A stretch of 64,000 nt of DNA from Pseudisothecium myosuroides (GCA_951799445.1 OX637293.1:2976001-3040000); one strand, 5' to 3'. Shown: positions 47,901-60,047, numbered from the stretch's first letter. Notes: generated by a model from the letters alone, not told the origin. Numbers and translations are program-made.

Positions 47901-49350
47901 TATATTGAAGTTAGCCTTCCTCATATATGATTGTGTGTGTGTGGAAAGCTATTGAAAACTGTGATGCTATTGTGGTGAAGGGAAACACAGTCTAAGAACA
48001 ATTTATTTTTTGTGTTGCAGGATGGATTTGGTCTGAATCGTACATTAGATTTGGCTTCCACACTAGAAGGTGATCACGACGGGGACCTGAATGGAGAAAC
48101 CAAGTCCAGTGGTCAAGTGCGGTCTGTGCTTACTATAGCCTTTCAGTTTGCCTATGAGGTTCATACACGCGATTCATGTGCAGTCATGGCTCGTCAGTAC
48201 GTCCGCACGGTGGTTGCATCCGTGCAGCGGGTAGCCATGGCTTTAGCACCATCCCGTGGTCAACCTCGACAAGTACCTGGCAATTCGGATGCCATCAGTT
48301 TGGCACGTCACATTCTAAGCAGCTACAGGTATCGATAGTATTTTCTGGAAGTGAATGGCAGTATGTAAGCTGTTCAAGACCTGCTTGCCTCTGGCTGGTT
48401 CAATGAATCATATTTCAGATTAGGCTACAATTGGTACAATGAGTTTGCAAATTACGTGGATAGAACGTACTTCCGTATATTCAATTGCGCTCATCGTGCT
48501 TTCAAGTTGTAAGAATCAGTGCGTTAACATGGAAAGTTTTTTCTTGCAATTGTAGAGTACACTTGGGCATGGACCTCGTCCGGCCCGAGGTTGCTGGCGA
48601 TGAAAATCTATTCAAGATGTTCTGGCAACATACGGATGCCATAGTGTGTTGTGCCTGGAAGGTAGTGCTCTCCGCTGATTGTGGTTACGAGAGGAAATTG
48701 TTCCCACTGGGAAACTTTGAATTAGAATCATCCTCCCCTTGCTGCCCCTACGAATGTTTATGAAATATGCTTTTGTTTAGTGAGTTTCACTTGCATTATT
48801 GTAGTACGTATTATTTTATTTTTAATAATTGCTGACTTGTTGTGCGGAACAGGGCATGCCAGAGTTTGTATTTGCCAATCGAGCAGGTTTGGAGATGTTT
48901 GAAACCACATCAAGCTCTTTGCAAGACCTGGCCTGGGATAAGACTCTAGATGAGGATAGCCTCAAGCTTTCCTATGCCACCTTCACCCAGGTCCTGCAGC
49001 AGGTAAGAATTTCAACCATGTTCACTGAGCCTGTGATATCAGGAAATTGTGCAATTCTGGTTTAATTCTGGTTTATTTTGTCGCATTGCTGAGGTACCAG
49101 CTGAACGGCGGGAAACAGAAATTGCAAGTACTTGATGCTTCACCAACTACATTTCTTATCATATTGATTTACTTGCAATGCTCTTCGTTGAATGGGACAG
49201 GGATATAGTTATCTACCATCTGGAGCGCGCATCTCCAGCACTGGACGCACGGTGACTTACGACCGAGGTCTTGCTTGGAAAGTGTTGGATGACGACGACA
49301 CTATCCATTGCATTGCCTTCCTTTTCATGAATTGGTCCTTCATGACTTGA
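41909..49350 (+). CDS. C3HDZ: Class III homeodomain-leucine zipper transcription factor, 18 exons
   Basis: Nuclear transcription factor of the REVOLUTA/PHABULOSA group, which sets organ polarity, meristem and vascular patterning in land plants. Exons: 41909-41971, 42899-43098, 43441-43639, 43853-43956, 44232-44322, 44668-44877, 45116-45199, 45344-45499, 45864-45938, 46085-46191, 46307-46496, 46693-46875, 47378-47455, 47702-47839, 48021-48328, 48556-48661, 48853-49002, 49201-49350. All introns are GT-AG. The sum is 2,592 nt, 863 residues, as expected for the family. Homeodomain about 34-96 (YVRYTNEQVEALERVYHEC, KQIKVWFQNRR), zipper about 97-140, START about 190-410 (GMKPGPD at the miRNA site), MEKHLA to the C-terminus (AWKVLDDDD, FMNWSF). 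The start at 41909 follows an in-frame stop and joins in phase. The fallback start MDASGK at 42923 would give 834 residues. Several usually conserved residues differ, so the protein is divergent. Confidence 0.93.
44312..44677 (+). promoter_or_regulatory. miR165/166 complementary site, split by intron 5
   Basis: The 21-nt site consists of 44,312-44,322 (end of exon 5) joined to 44,668-44,677 (start of exon 6) and encodes GMKPGPD. The spliced core ATGAAGCCTGGTCCG is perfectly complementary to canonical miR166. Differences lie at the target 5' edge (bases 1, 2 and 5) and a G:U at the last base. Exon-junction placement is the arrangement known for plant class III HD-Zip genes. Only spliced RNA would be a target. 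Confidence 0.75.
44955..45005 (+). repeat. Strong short hairpin in HD-Zip III intron 6
   Basis: CTAAGACATCTAGTTATCT pairs with AGATAACTAAATGTCTTAG around a 9-nt loop with one mismatch. Its origin is unknown: it could be a tiny foldback insertion or a structured intronic RNA. Confidence 0.65.
45725..45870 (+). repeat. 73-bp tandem duplication of an intron acceptor in the HD-Zip III gene
   Basis: Copy 1 (45,725-45,797) and copy 2 (45,798-45,870) differ at two bases. Each includes the polypyrimidine tract and acceptor CCTATAG plus the first seven exon bases. Copy 2 is the true exon 9 start (CCT TGG); copy 1 reads CCT TGA, a stop. Confidence 0.9.
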
Positions 49351-50487
49351 GTTTCTGTAGTAACGCTTGTATTAAACTTCCTCTTCCCTCTGCTTTTCAG
49401 TAATTTGTGACGATTGAAAGGAAAACATTGCTCGAGTACTCTCATATGGTTTGGAAACTGATTCAGCTTTTGCTGAAAACTATCCTGTATTTATTATTTA
49501 TGTAGGCTACCATGGATTCTTGGTAGCATGTTCAACCACCAACTGATTGCTGTTGCTTTGTGTTGAATGTAGAATTCCTTGTGTATGTTCACTTCCTGGT
49601 CTGACTTCGAATCTTTGAAGTGTACTAGCGTAAAACTTGTAAGAAATTTGAGAACGTGTTGTGAAGGTCGGGTTTTGAGCATTTGTTGACAATTTAGTAT
49701 GAAAAAAATAATGCTACTGGGTAAAAGGGGGGCTCAAATTCAAAAAACTTATATTATACCCTACGTGAAGGTCAGATTCGGCAAAATAAGTAATTTGTAA
49801 ACAAGTGCCACATGTCATATTGTGAATGGTGTGAGCTGATGGTGGACCCTTGCCAATCTGATGTGGAAATTCAATTTTGGCACTTCAGTGCTTATACTTT
49901 CACATACGGTAATAGTGTAAATAGTATAAGAATTTTACTCGTATGTGTAGAAAACAATACATTGCATCGAAGGTAGAAATACTATAAATGGAGAGTCCAG
50001 TTCCAGTGGCAGAGTAGGGTGTCCCAAAAATCCACATATATATTGAATAAAGTATTCATCCTTAAAGAAAAAATTCTTTTTTTTTATGTTCTTCCTCATC
50101 TTTATTTTTGTACACATGGAATTCAATTTTTCAAAGAGTTCTTCATATCCTATAGGTTGAAATGCTTAAATAAATAGTTTATGGTATAATCCTACTATAT
50201 TATGTGAGAAGAATTTGTGTCATTTCTTGAATGTATGCTTCTTGAATAGTTGTACAAATCTATTAAAAAAGATGAAAAAGTCATCAATGTGCATAAGAAG
50301 CATCTTTGTAAAGTTGAAGTGTAGTTGGTAGTTCTATATTGAGAAATTGGTTCAAAAAGTGCAATCTCTTCAATGCCTTTTTTACTTATAGGGTTTTGTA
50401 ATTTTGACACCATATGAATAAACCAAAAATTTGAAGGTATTGGTTTAGGTATTGAGGACATTAATTTGAGTAACAATTAGATTTACA
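49351..50487. other. 3' flank of the HD-Zip III gene and spacer
   Basis: The first few hundred bases are presumably 3' UTR. No clear poly(A) signal could be chosen. After about 49,700 the sequence is AT-rich without recognised features. Confidence 0.4.
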
Positions 50488-51431
50488 ATTAACTCCTAAA
50501 GGACCAACTTGCTATTTTTAGCAACATAGCAATTTTGGGCACGTAACTGTGACTAGAAATTTGCTTATTTTAGGTTGAAATTTTAGTGGAAGGTGGGGAC
50601 GAGGAATATCTCTCATATGCACTAAATTTCATGACATTTGGAAATATGAGTCAAAAATTATGGCTAAATATGTTGTTTGCTCGGTTGTTTGTTTCTCAAC
50701 TTGGGCAGTCTAGTCACATTAAAAAATCACTTTTTTGAAAATCAAAAATTTGAAATTGGTTTTCTAGATTTATATATACATAGAAAGCTTTGAATCATTC
50801 CATTTTGATCAATGAGTCAAAAGTTATGAGGAATTTTAGTTTGCAGGCAATCATAGATTTTCTACTCTAAAATAAACTTGAAGTCGTTTATTTCACTCAA
50901 TTTTCAATATTTTTTGAAAAAAATAAAATTACAAGGTGTAGATTGTTTATTACAACATTACAACCATTGGGATTGACATTTTTCAATATCATAATTAAAC
51001 TCTTAACAGTTTTGTATTTTGAATCATTCTCTACTTCTTCCTACTTACTATTTTTTTCTTCTATGTTGTACAATTTGAAACAATTTGAAATTTTTTAAGC
51101 ATGTAGCCAACTTGTTTAGAAAAAAGAATTCAAAGAAGCACCACCATTTTGAACATTTTTTCATAGAAAAATGAGCTTTTGAAGTGCAGCTGCCCTGTTT
51201 TTCGTAGGGACAAAAAAAGGATTTCTGCCAATTCAAAGGCTAATATCTTCCAATCCGCAGAGTGGAAAATTCTGAATTTTTTTTCACATCTTCTAAAACT
51301 AGCATACTATAAATTCCTATGGTTACATGTGTCCAAAAATGCTTAAAATAAATAAATTTGGTACTTGTACTAGAAATGGTAGTTCTGGAGCGTTTTTGGT
51401 AAAAACATAGTCAAGGAACTGTAGGGGTTAA
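50488..51431. mobile_element. TTAA-bounded element, family C, copy C3
   Basis: It begins TTAACTCCTAAAGGACC and ends 'aactgtaggggttaa', at 944 bp uninterrupted, and serves as the reference copy for C1, C2 and the reverse copies at 35,963 and 59,106. It shares its 3' part ('aatatcttccaatccgc', 'ggaaaattctgaattt') with family A, so A and C are related. No coding frame. Confidence 0.75.
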
Positions 51432-51519
51432 TATACCGGTATACGTAAAGTAATAAATAATTATTAGTTTTTCTAATGATTAGTTTGCAATATGGTCACA
51501 ATGAAGTATGTTTACAATG

Positions 51520-52163
51520 TTAACCCCTAAATGCCCAAGGCCTGTTTTGAACTTCTAAGAATTTGCTCCAAATTGAACAAAAAGTTAACATTTTGATAAA
51601 TTGTATCAATTTTTTTTAATTGTAACCGTACAAATTCAAACTAGACATGTTATAGATCACATAGGAAAAGAAAACATAAGAATATCATTTATGAATTCAA
51701 AGATCATAATGTTTGAACATGACGGTGTTAAAACTAAGAAATTCTTTCAATCCTTTTTTTACATATCAAATCTAAAAAGTTGGTCACCAAAAAAATATGA
51801 GGTTAAAGGCCCTAACATGCATAACCCCAATCGATTTACGGCTTCTCAAAATCTACTCTACAATTTTTTTAAATGAATTTCTAATGTGATTTTTCCTCCA
51901 AGATCTAGTGTAGTTGAGGCGCATTTCCAAGAGCCCTCAACACTACGGAAAGTCAAGATTGCAATGGGTACCCTTGCACAAAATCTTGAATAGAAAAATC
52001 ATAATCAATCATTTTGAAAATCGGATTTTTGACACTAAAAGTAGACTTCAAATAGAATTTTACAAAAATATAAACTACTAAAAATAGCAACTTGGTTAGG
52101 TTTTATTTAACTTCAAAGTTTTGTCAACACCAAAATTTGGTGCCTCGGGCATTTAGGGGTTAA
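51520..52163. mobile_element. TTAA-bounded element, family E, copy E1
   Basis: It begins TTAACCCCTAAATGCCC and ends GGGCATTTAGGGGTTAA, a perfect 17-bp inverted repeat with TTAA at both ends. The interior (644 bp overall) is unlike A-D. A 91-residue frame inside (51,601-51,876) has no recognised domain. A shorter relative is at 60,283-60,536. Confidence 0.8.
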
Positions 52164-52822
52164 AGAGACTTATTTGGGCAATGAATGGATGTTGAATTGG
52201 TACACATGTGGAGCAATATCAAATTTCTAGTGTTTATGCTAATTTCTTGTAGTTATGACATTCAAAAAATTTGTACAGCTCTGCATCATATACTAGATCC
52301 CAGGCACCCAAGCGTACAGGGAGCACTCAAATGTTTTTAGTATTCGTAACATCCCAAGCAGGAGACAATGAAAGTCTAGCATTCAGTTAACATCCAAATG
52401 TGCAGCTATAAAGGCCATACCTGTAAACAAAAACAGATGAACTCGGAAAACTTGCAAATGTGCACGGAAATTCCCCACCAAATGCAGATATGCAGGTGCT
52501 TACAAAACCCATAGAAAGCCAAATAAGAGTCCAAAGTAGACTAAAAGTACACAAACTTGATCAAAGGTCAAATAGACCATGCATGGGGAACGTTTACGAT
52601 GGGGTTTAAGAAAACACCGCAAGATATACAGCCTACTACGCCTAACGCGGAAGTCTATTATAATCCAGAAAGGACCAATGAGAAGTGGTGACAGTTGGCA
52701 AGGTATACCTGAGATATATATACAACGCCGTCTAAGAAGACAACGATCGCATCAACGAGAGAAATGTAGTGTAATCCAACTTGAAATGCTAATAACAAGC
52801 AAACTAAAAATGAAAGAAACCG
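52164..52822. other. Spacer and probable 3' UTR of the ELC/VPS23 gene
   Basis: The part nearest 52,822 is likely the 3' UTR of the minus-strand gene. Nothing else is recognised. The plus-strand frame at 52,579-52,890 is rich in Arg/Lys, overlaps the gene's last exon antisense, and is not supported. Confidence 0.4.
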
Positions 52823-55465
52823 CTAGGAGGAGACATAAGGAGCCCGCGCTGCCATACTTTCGACGTGAGAAGACACTTGCATTTGTCTAATCCTCTGAGA
52901 CGTAGCACGATGAAAGAACTGCTCCCGGGAGAGGACTCTTACGTGCTTCAAGTAGGCTTCAACAGGAATCACCAGATCTTGAGCTCCTTTATCTATGGCG
53001 TAAAGTATATCTTCAATAGCCAGATCAGAAGCCTGGCATTCCAGCAGCTGCTTCGAAAGGGTGTCAACTGGCTCAAACACATCATCGATGTTCACCTGAG
53101 TGACTCCCTTGTCATTAGCTCTAAGCCAATTCTCCAATACCTCCGTGTTGGTCAGGGTGGCTTGCAGCTGGTTCTCAAGCGCCCCTTTTTCTTCCTCCAA
53201 TTCACGGACTCCGCTCTTCAACTGCTCCGATCTCTGGGCCAACAGAGCCTGCAAGGAGAAGAGCACATCAGGTAAGGTAGAGCATACTAAACAGCTAGCA
53301 ACAGGTCCTCTTACCAACAGCAACTCATCTATTCACACACTCAGTTGGACTTATCAGCAAGTGGTATGAGCATGACTCGGCTAAATGGTCATACATAGTG
53401 GTAGAAATTAGATCTCGCCAAACTTTGACTCTTGTACCCAAGATCTCTCCACCGCTCTATACATCTCCCAAAGATCACACTCAGACCTATGTTGAAATGC
53501 TTAATGTGACGCAAATAGGAGCCTCAATCTTAAAGGGGTCTTCAATAAACCAGTGAAAAGCAAAAGTAAATAACATGAATTCGGTACACCATTGCATTAT
53601 CTAGAAATTTAAACAAGTATATAATCGTGCAGTCAGATAGACTAGGGGTATCCATCAACGACATAGCCACTCACCTGCGTATTGAAAATCGACTCCATCT
53701 CATTATTCCGTTCCTGCATCATTTTGTTGATATCGCCTCTAAACCGCTCTGTCAAGGAGGAGACCAGGTTCCGCTTATACTGTTCTTGCGGATCATCACT
53801 CCGGCTGTGCGGAGGCGGCGGAGGCGTATGCTGGTACGGGGGATATGTAAGTGGCAGCCGTGGAGACTGAGAAGGCGTAGGCCCTGGGGAGGAAGAAGGA
53901 TTAGTTTGCATATTTCCGCCTGTATGAATGGGATTCATAAATGGAGGCGGGTGAGGTGTAGGAGGCGGTGGAGGCCGAGCATTAGCAGGCGCGGCGGGTC
54001 TGGAATACAAAGGGGGGTCCTGTCCGAAGAGAAGAGACAGACTCTGAACCAATTCAACTAAATTCGATCTCGGGTACACCCAGTGCTGAATATAAAGAGA
54101 GTTTACCATGCCGGATCCATCTACGTAAGGATGACGGGGCTTGATTATCATGTCCCGCGTGGGCGTTACAAACACTAGAGGAGGTTGGCGAGGGTAGGTT
54201 TCCAGAAGCCACATCGTAATAGGAATGTTGTATTTTACGTCTTGATAGTACATAGGAATAGTGCCAGCAGCTTGCAATAGGTTGCTTGTTCGTCCATCAT
54301 TGTGCGTGAACACCGCAGTCTTGACCTACACCAGAGAATTCAAAATGACAAAACCTAAGTCCAGGCCCATGGAGGAGAATGATTGCTCGCCCAGGCTCGC
54401 AATTTAGCAACAAGAATTCACGGTACTAAAATGTCAAATTCAATTTGTGAAAATAATAGAATTCAGCTGCAGCACTTCCTACACTTATATCACCAGAATC
54501 AGTGAACAACATAGCACGAGTAATATCTAAGGTAACCACAATTACTGACACCTACCGACCTAAATGCAACACTCCAAAACACATATTGATTTTGAAACCA
54601 TACACCACCTCAGCATCAAAAGTTCGGTCTGTATTATTAGGTCATTACATAACATTCTAAACTGGAGCAAATTCACCCCTCCGATTGACGATCCCAGCAT
54701 CCCATCCGGGGATACCTGGTAGGGGTTTAGGTTAATTGCTTGCCTGCTGTGCATCCACTACATTCCCCTCTCTCGCTACCAGAGTAACATATTTTCATTA
54801 TTCTATTACCCGCACATGAGGAATTCAAAGGTCGCCCCTAGCAAGGGCTAAAGAATGTTACATAATCTCTAAAACTTAGCAACTTTTGCATCTGCTATCC
54901 AAATAATCCATTCTTTGGCGCGTTGCAATCCCCTTCAATTCACCAACAAGAACATTCAAGAATCCCACCATTCTCAAAACAAAAACCGCGCTCATCCCTA
55001 AACCGCGCTCAATTCCTTTCGAGGAGCCTAAAAGTCGGGCAAAGAAAAAGCCTCCAAACGACCTACTCAAAAACTGAAACCCAATTCGAGACTCTGGGTC
55101 CCCTCTGAATCAAGAATCCAACCATCCTAAAAACAAAAAAAACAGGCTCACTCATCCCTGAAAACATCGCAATTCCTTCCTGGAACCTAAAATTCAGGCC
55201 CAAAAAAAAAAAATTCCTCACCAGACCTACTCAAAACCTGAAACCCAATTCGAAGCCTCTGGATCCTCTCCGACTTCAAGATCCTAGAATCCAGCCTGCG
55301 TACCTGCAATCCGGGAAACTCCTGAATGACGAGCAAGAGATGTTGTCGAATCGACCATTTGTCGTCTTCCACATACGGCAAGGCTTGCGGTCCGCGCTGC
55401 GACAACACCGTGTTGAGGAACTGCGTGGATGTGTGCGAAGTCGGTGCGCCCGTCCGCCCCACCAT
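52823..55465 (-). CDS. VPS23: ESCRT-I subunit ELC/VPS23 (TSG101 homologue), 3 exons
   Basis: It recognises ubiquitinated cargo on endosomes and helps sort it into multivesicular bodies. The plant homologue ELCH also affects cytokinesis. Exons on the minus strand: 55465-55304, 54325-53675, 53248-52823, all phase 0 with GT-AG introns; 1,239 nt, 412 residues, close to the usual 400. UEV domain about 15-163 (KWSIRQHLL, FTHNDGR, YNIPITMWLLETYPRQPP, HPYVDGSG, WVYPRSNL), a catalytically dead E2 fold without the active cysteine. Proline-rich linker about 164-225 (PPPPPTPHPPP). Coiled coil about 230-315. Steadiness box about 325-402 (DTLSKQLLECQASDLAIED, LSREQFFHRAT). The start MVGRTGAP is the first ATG after an in-frame stop at 55,547-55,549. 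I see no lesion. Confidence 0.93.
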
Positions 55466-55668
55466 AGTTCTCAGCAGCTCCAGCCCTTCCGATCGGTCCG
55501 GCCTTCGGGCGAATCGCCCCAAACAAAACAAAACCCAAAACAAACCCTAGTATAGACTCTAACGAACACGGAGAAGCGCGATCTCTCACTCTCCGTTGTC
55601 GGGTTTCAGCACTGCGAAGCAAGGATTGATTGGGATTCTTCGAGGTTGGTGGAGAAGCAAACCCTAAA

Positions 55669-55677
55669 TCGGAGTGT
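55669..55677. promoter_or_regulatory. Telobox AAACCCTAA upstream of ELC/VPS23
   Basis: AAACCCTAA lies about 200 bp upstream of the start codon, with a second related AAACCCTAG at 55,542-55,550. Teloboxes are frequent near the start sites of plant housekeeping genes. The function here is inferred. Confidence 0.45.
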
Positions 55678-55914
55678 GAGAGGAGGGAAGGAGCCAAGTG
55701 CCAAAGGGGATGCCGACCTGGTGAAGGAGATGCTGAGGCGGAGGACGGTTGATTGCGTGGGCGTTTTGTGGGAGACGAGGGGACTTGCGGGGAAGTTGCG
55801 GCGTGGCTGGGGCACAGGGTTCGAATGGTGGGGAACGCTTCGGGAACGGGGGGAGAATAGGGAACCTCCGTGCGGAATCGGAAATGAACATCATAAATTC
55901 ACAATAAACTAGGG

Positions 55915-56480
55915 TAAGTTAGCCCTGTGCCGTTGCCACAACCAAAAAACAAAAGTTGAAGTCATTTTTAAAACCAAAAATAACTCAAAATCTAGAACTT
56001 TCCCACCGTAGCTCCAAAGTCCAAACACCACAAAACAAAGCCCGTGCATCCCTCCTCGTTGAGGGCTTTCCAGTGGTACCAAGAACGTGACAAATCGACA
56101 CACGGTTCAAAAGATACATAATTTAGCATAATTTAGTAATTTTTAAGATCCAAAAATAACTAAAAAATTCATAACTTTCCCACCGTAGGTCCAAATGACA
56201 CGACACAAAGCCCGTACACCCCTCCTCACCGAGGGCTTTCCGAATGTACCAAGAACACAACCAAAATCAAAGTAAAAGTAATTTTCTAATTTTTTTAATC
56301 CATAAATATTTCAAAATTCAATAACTTCCACACCATAACTCAAAACGCAACGAAACAAAGCCTGTGCACCCCTCCTCGCCGAGGGCTTTCCGATGGTATC
56401 AAGCACGCCAATAGAGGACGAACGGTTTGGGAGATCTCGATGTGACAAACAAACAAACAAAACAAAGCAAACATCCAAAC
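55915..56480. repeat. Dispersed repeat family G, copy 2, three subunits
   Basis: Three subunits of about 150-170 bp each carry 'aaagccygt(g/a)ca' followed by 'cctcctcrycgagggctttc' (near 56,040, 56,210 and 56,358). The right end is 'gagatctcgatgtgacaaac' plus an A-rich tail. The latter resembles the copy at 1,262-1,676. No protein is encoded. Confidence 0.65.
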
Positions 56481-59105
56481 TTAAGGTATGGATGGACTAG
56501 AGAAAATTTGCCAATTACCGCACATACAAAATTCAAATCCTTCTCCACATAAATATATATAGAAACTTGTATGTTTTGAAATTTGGTGTAATTATTAAAT
56601 GACATGTTAAGATTCACCTTCAAAAAATAAAATGCAAAAAGATTTTTTACTACATTTTTTTTTGCAATTAAAAAGCAATGAAATTGAAATCTAGCTAAAA
56701 ATTCCTTGCAAGCCTTCACCGCACACTGTACAATCATTGGGTTGTGAAACTAAATTTTGTTTCCATCACAATTGAATTGGTAGTTGAATTGTGCAGTTAT
56801 TGTATGGTAGATGGCAATGGTTGTTGTTTGGTTTTTGGATCTATGCGATCATTGGCAGGTTTATTCAAGTGTATTCCTTAAAAAATGGAGTCCAAAAAGG
56901 TGATTTTGAAAATAAAGAAGTCCATTATTTTTGGAATACCATATTCTAAATTTTCCACCTTCGTAGTATTGGAGGATTGCAAAATGTAAAATTCAAAAAA
57001 AAAACTCTATTTTTTTTAAAACTACTTTCCAGACTTAAATTTTTATAGAAATGGTCCATTTTTTGTAAATTTCTTGTTTCCAAAATTTTTGACATTTTTC
57101 GTGGATATTGCCTTCCATGAATTTGAGAATCAACTTTCTTTTTGATGTGAGGAAGAAGAGACCACATTATTGGAATGGCTTTGCCTTGATGTCAAATTGA
57201 AAGCAACCAAGAAGTTCAAGTCCAATGTCAAAAATAGTTTCCCAAAGACTGGAAACTTACGTCTTCTAAAATCTATGTCAGTCAACAATTTTGCTTCTAA
57301 AAAATGTTTTTTGCAAACCTCTATGTGGAAAATCAATTTTTTTTTGAGGAGTGAGTTGGATTGACAAATTTATTTTCTTAAGGTAAGAGCATTGATTTTT
57401 TCTCTACCCGTTTTGGATAGCAATTGCAAAAACTCACAATCCTTTGCAAGTCACTTATAAACTCCTATCCAAGTAAGTTTAGTGCCTCACAAAATAGCAA
57501 GGTTACGAGTGCCACATGCCAAATTTGTCAAGGTCTTTGCACTTTGCATATAAACATATAGGAGGGTGTGAATTAAACTTTTAAAGATGAAGTATTTATG
57601 ATTTTAAAATGACTTTTTGATTGATTATATTGTAGAAAGTATAACTTAAATGGTGAAAATCATCGTATGATCAAATTAATCCCTAAAGCGGATCCATGCA
57701 TCCAAAAAGTGGATGTACCTTTGTCAACTTTGATTGTAATTTTTAGAATAACCATATTTTGTATTTGATTTAAACTAGCAAAATGAAGCTTAACAAGTCT
57801 TGTATCTATTCCATTTTAAAATTTTGGAAAAATTAAAAAATTAAAAAAATTAATGCAATTGCAAGCTCCTAGTGTTAGAATCCAAATAATCCAATATTGT
57901 AAGTATTTCATTTGTATTTTCTTCTTTTTAAATGGTTTAAAAATATAAAAGTTAAAAATTACATTTTATAAATTACAAAATTATATTTTCCATTCTAACT
58001 TCATTTATGGTAAAAATTTCAAATCATCCTAATATATATATATATAAATTAATGTAATTTTATTTTTATTTTTTACATTAAAAAATCACAATAATTTATT
58101 TTTCCATCAAAAATTTTGAAAAAAATTTAACATTAATAGAAAATATATCCTTTCACAAGTGAAAAATACCCAAATTTTTGTTATATAAAGAATTCATTTA
58201 CCTTGATAGAGGCATGTGATTGAAGGTCATTAACAAGGGTGTTTTGGGTATAAAAAATAATTAATTGATACATCTTCACACCAATCTCCATAGCTATTTG
58301 TACCTCTTGAAAAAAAATTCAATGTAATTGGATTGTCTTTGCCATATTTACTAATTTGGTTTAACTTTTTGCTACAAAGTTATAACAACAATTTTTCACA
58401 GAACAAAATGAATTTTTATACAACAATAGAAAATCTATAATATCATGTTTTAAAAATGTAAGATTAATATTTGAACATAATTTAAAAAGCTAAGCTTTAC
58501 TTAGACACGATGTCTAACCTTTTTGCAATGGATCTCGTCTTCTAGGAATTAAATGACAAACATTGCAAATGATACTTCTCAAAAAATTATACTAAATAGA
58601 GGTATGAAGGTGACCCATACTAATTAATTGACATTTTACACTACATAAATATTTAACTTTGCATGTTCAATGGTTACCAAATTTATTCCAAGTACAACAT
58701 TCATGCACACATATTTACTAGTTATGTTCTGTAAAAATGCATGGATTCACCACAAAGTTAGTTTTTCACAATAAGTCCCTATAATTTTTTGGTCCCCGTC
58801 AAATTCCTATTCAGTGTAATTATTTGAACTAATGACAACCTCCATCTACAATAGACTTGCCATTTACCGGATGTATCCAATAACCAGACAGCTAACATTC
58901 CAATGACAATACAATATCCGGCCAATGACCACACAATAATTGCACAATAGGATAATTGATGGAATCAAAACTTGCATAATGACCACACACTGTGCGGTAA
59001 AGGGCTATGAGGATTTTAAAACTAAATTTCAACTTCATTGCTTTTAAGTTGTAATAAAATTTGTAAAAAGAGACCGTTTGGCATTCTAATTTTTGAAGCT
59101 GAATC
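56481..59105. other. AT-rich spacer, nothing recognised
   Basis: It contains a short TA tract near 58,031-58,046. No gene, RNA or element boundary is supported. Confidence 0.5.
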
Positions 59106-60047
59106 TTAACCCCTAAAGGTCAGAGACTATGTTTTCACCAAAACCGCTCCAAAACTACCATTTCTAATACAAGTACCAAACTTTAGAAAAAAAACATTTT
59201 TGGACACATGTAACTGTAAGATCTTATAGAACACTGGTTTGAAAAGATGTGGAAAAAATTTCAGAATTTTCCACCATGCGGATTGGAAGATATTAGCGTT
59301 TCAATTGACAAAAACCCCTTTTTTGTCCCTACGAAAATCCGGGCAGCTTGCACTTCACAAGGTCACATTTGTATGAAAAAATGCCCAAAATGGTGATTAC
59401 TCTTTGGATTCATTCTTCTAGGCAAGTTGGCTACATGCTTGAAAATTTCAGATCATTTGGAACTGCACAACATATAGGAAAAAAATAGTAAGTAGAAAGA
59501 AGTAGAGAATGATTCAAAACACTAAATTGTTAAGAATTTATTTATGGAATTGAAAAATGCTAATTCCAACAATTGTAATGTTGTAATAAATAATCTACAT
59601 CCAATGTTTTTATTTTTTTTCAAAAATATTGGAAATTGAGTTAAATAAAGGACTTCAAAGTTTATTTTAGAGTAGAGATTCCATAACTACCTTCAAACTA
59701 AGAATCCTCATAACTTTTGATTCATTAATCCAAATGGAATGATTTAAAGCTTTCCATGTACATATAAATCTAAAGAACCAATTTCAAATTTTTATTTTTA
59801 AAAAAATGATTTTTAAAGAATTTTTTTGAGTTGCCCAGGCTGCCCAACATACACGGAAAATTACATATCATACAATAACTTTTTAACCATGTAGTCAAAA
59901 GTTATGAAAATTGTTGGGCCTTAAAGCTACTCCTCAAACACATCTTGTGTGAATATTTCAAAGAAAATAAATAAAAACTCCACTGGTAATGAGCTGCCAA
60001 AAATCACTATATTGTCAAAAAACGGTGTTTGGACCTTTAGGGGTTAA
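59106..60047. mobile_element. TTAA-bounded element, family C in reverse orientation, copy D1
   Basis: It begins TTAACCCCTAAAGGTC and ends GGACCTTTAGGGGTTAA with TTAA at both ends. At 942 bp its reverse complement follows C3 throughout. It matches D2 at 35,963-36,892. Confidence 0.75.

Noticed and set aside
48417..48434. Possible extra micro-exon (ATTAGGCTACAATTG) in the HD-Zip III gene between 48,328 and 48,556
   Set aside because: Joining it to the next exon gives an in-frame TGA. Direct joining of 48,328 to 48,556 gives SYRVHLG, which matches the family.
55646..55912. 88-residue plus-strand frame upstream of ELC/VPS23
   Set aside because: It has no ATG at its start, lies in the GC-rich shared promoter region, and has no recognised domain. 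A divergent transcript cannot be excluded, but a gene is not supported.
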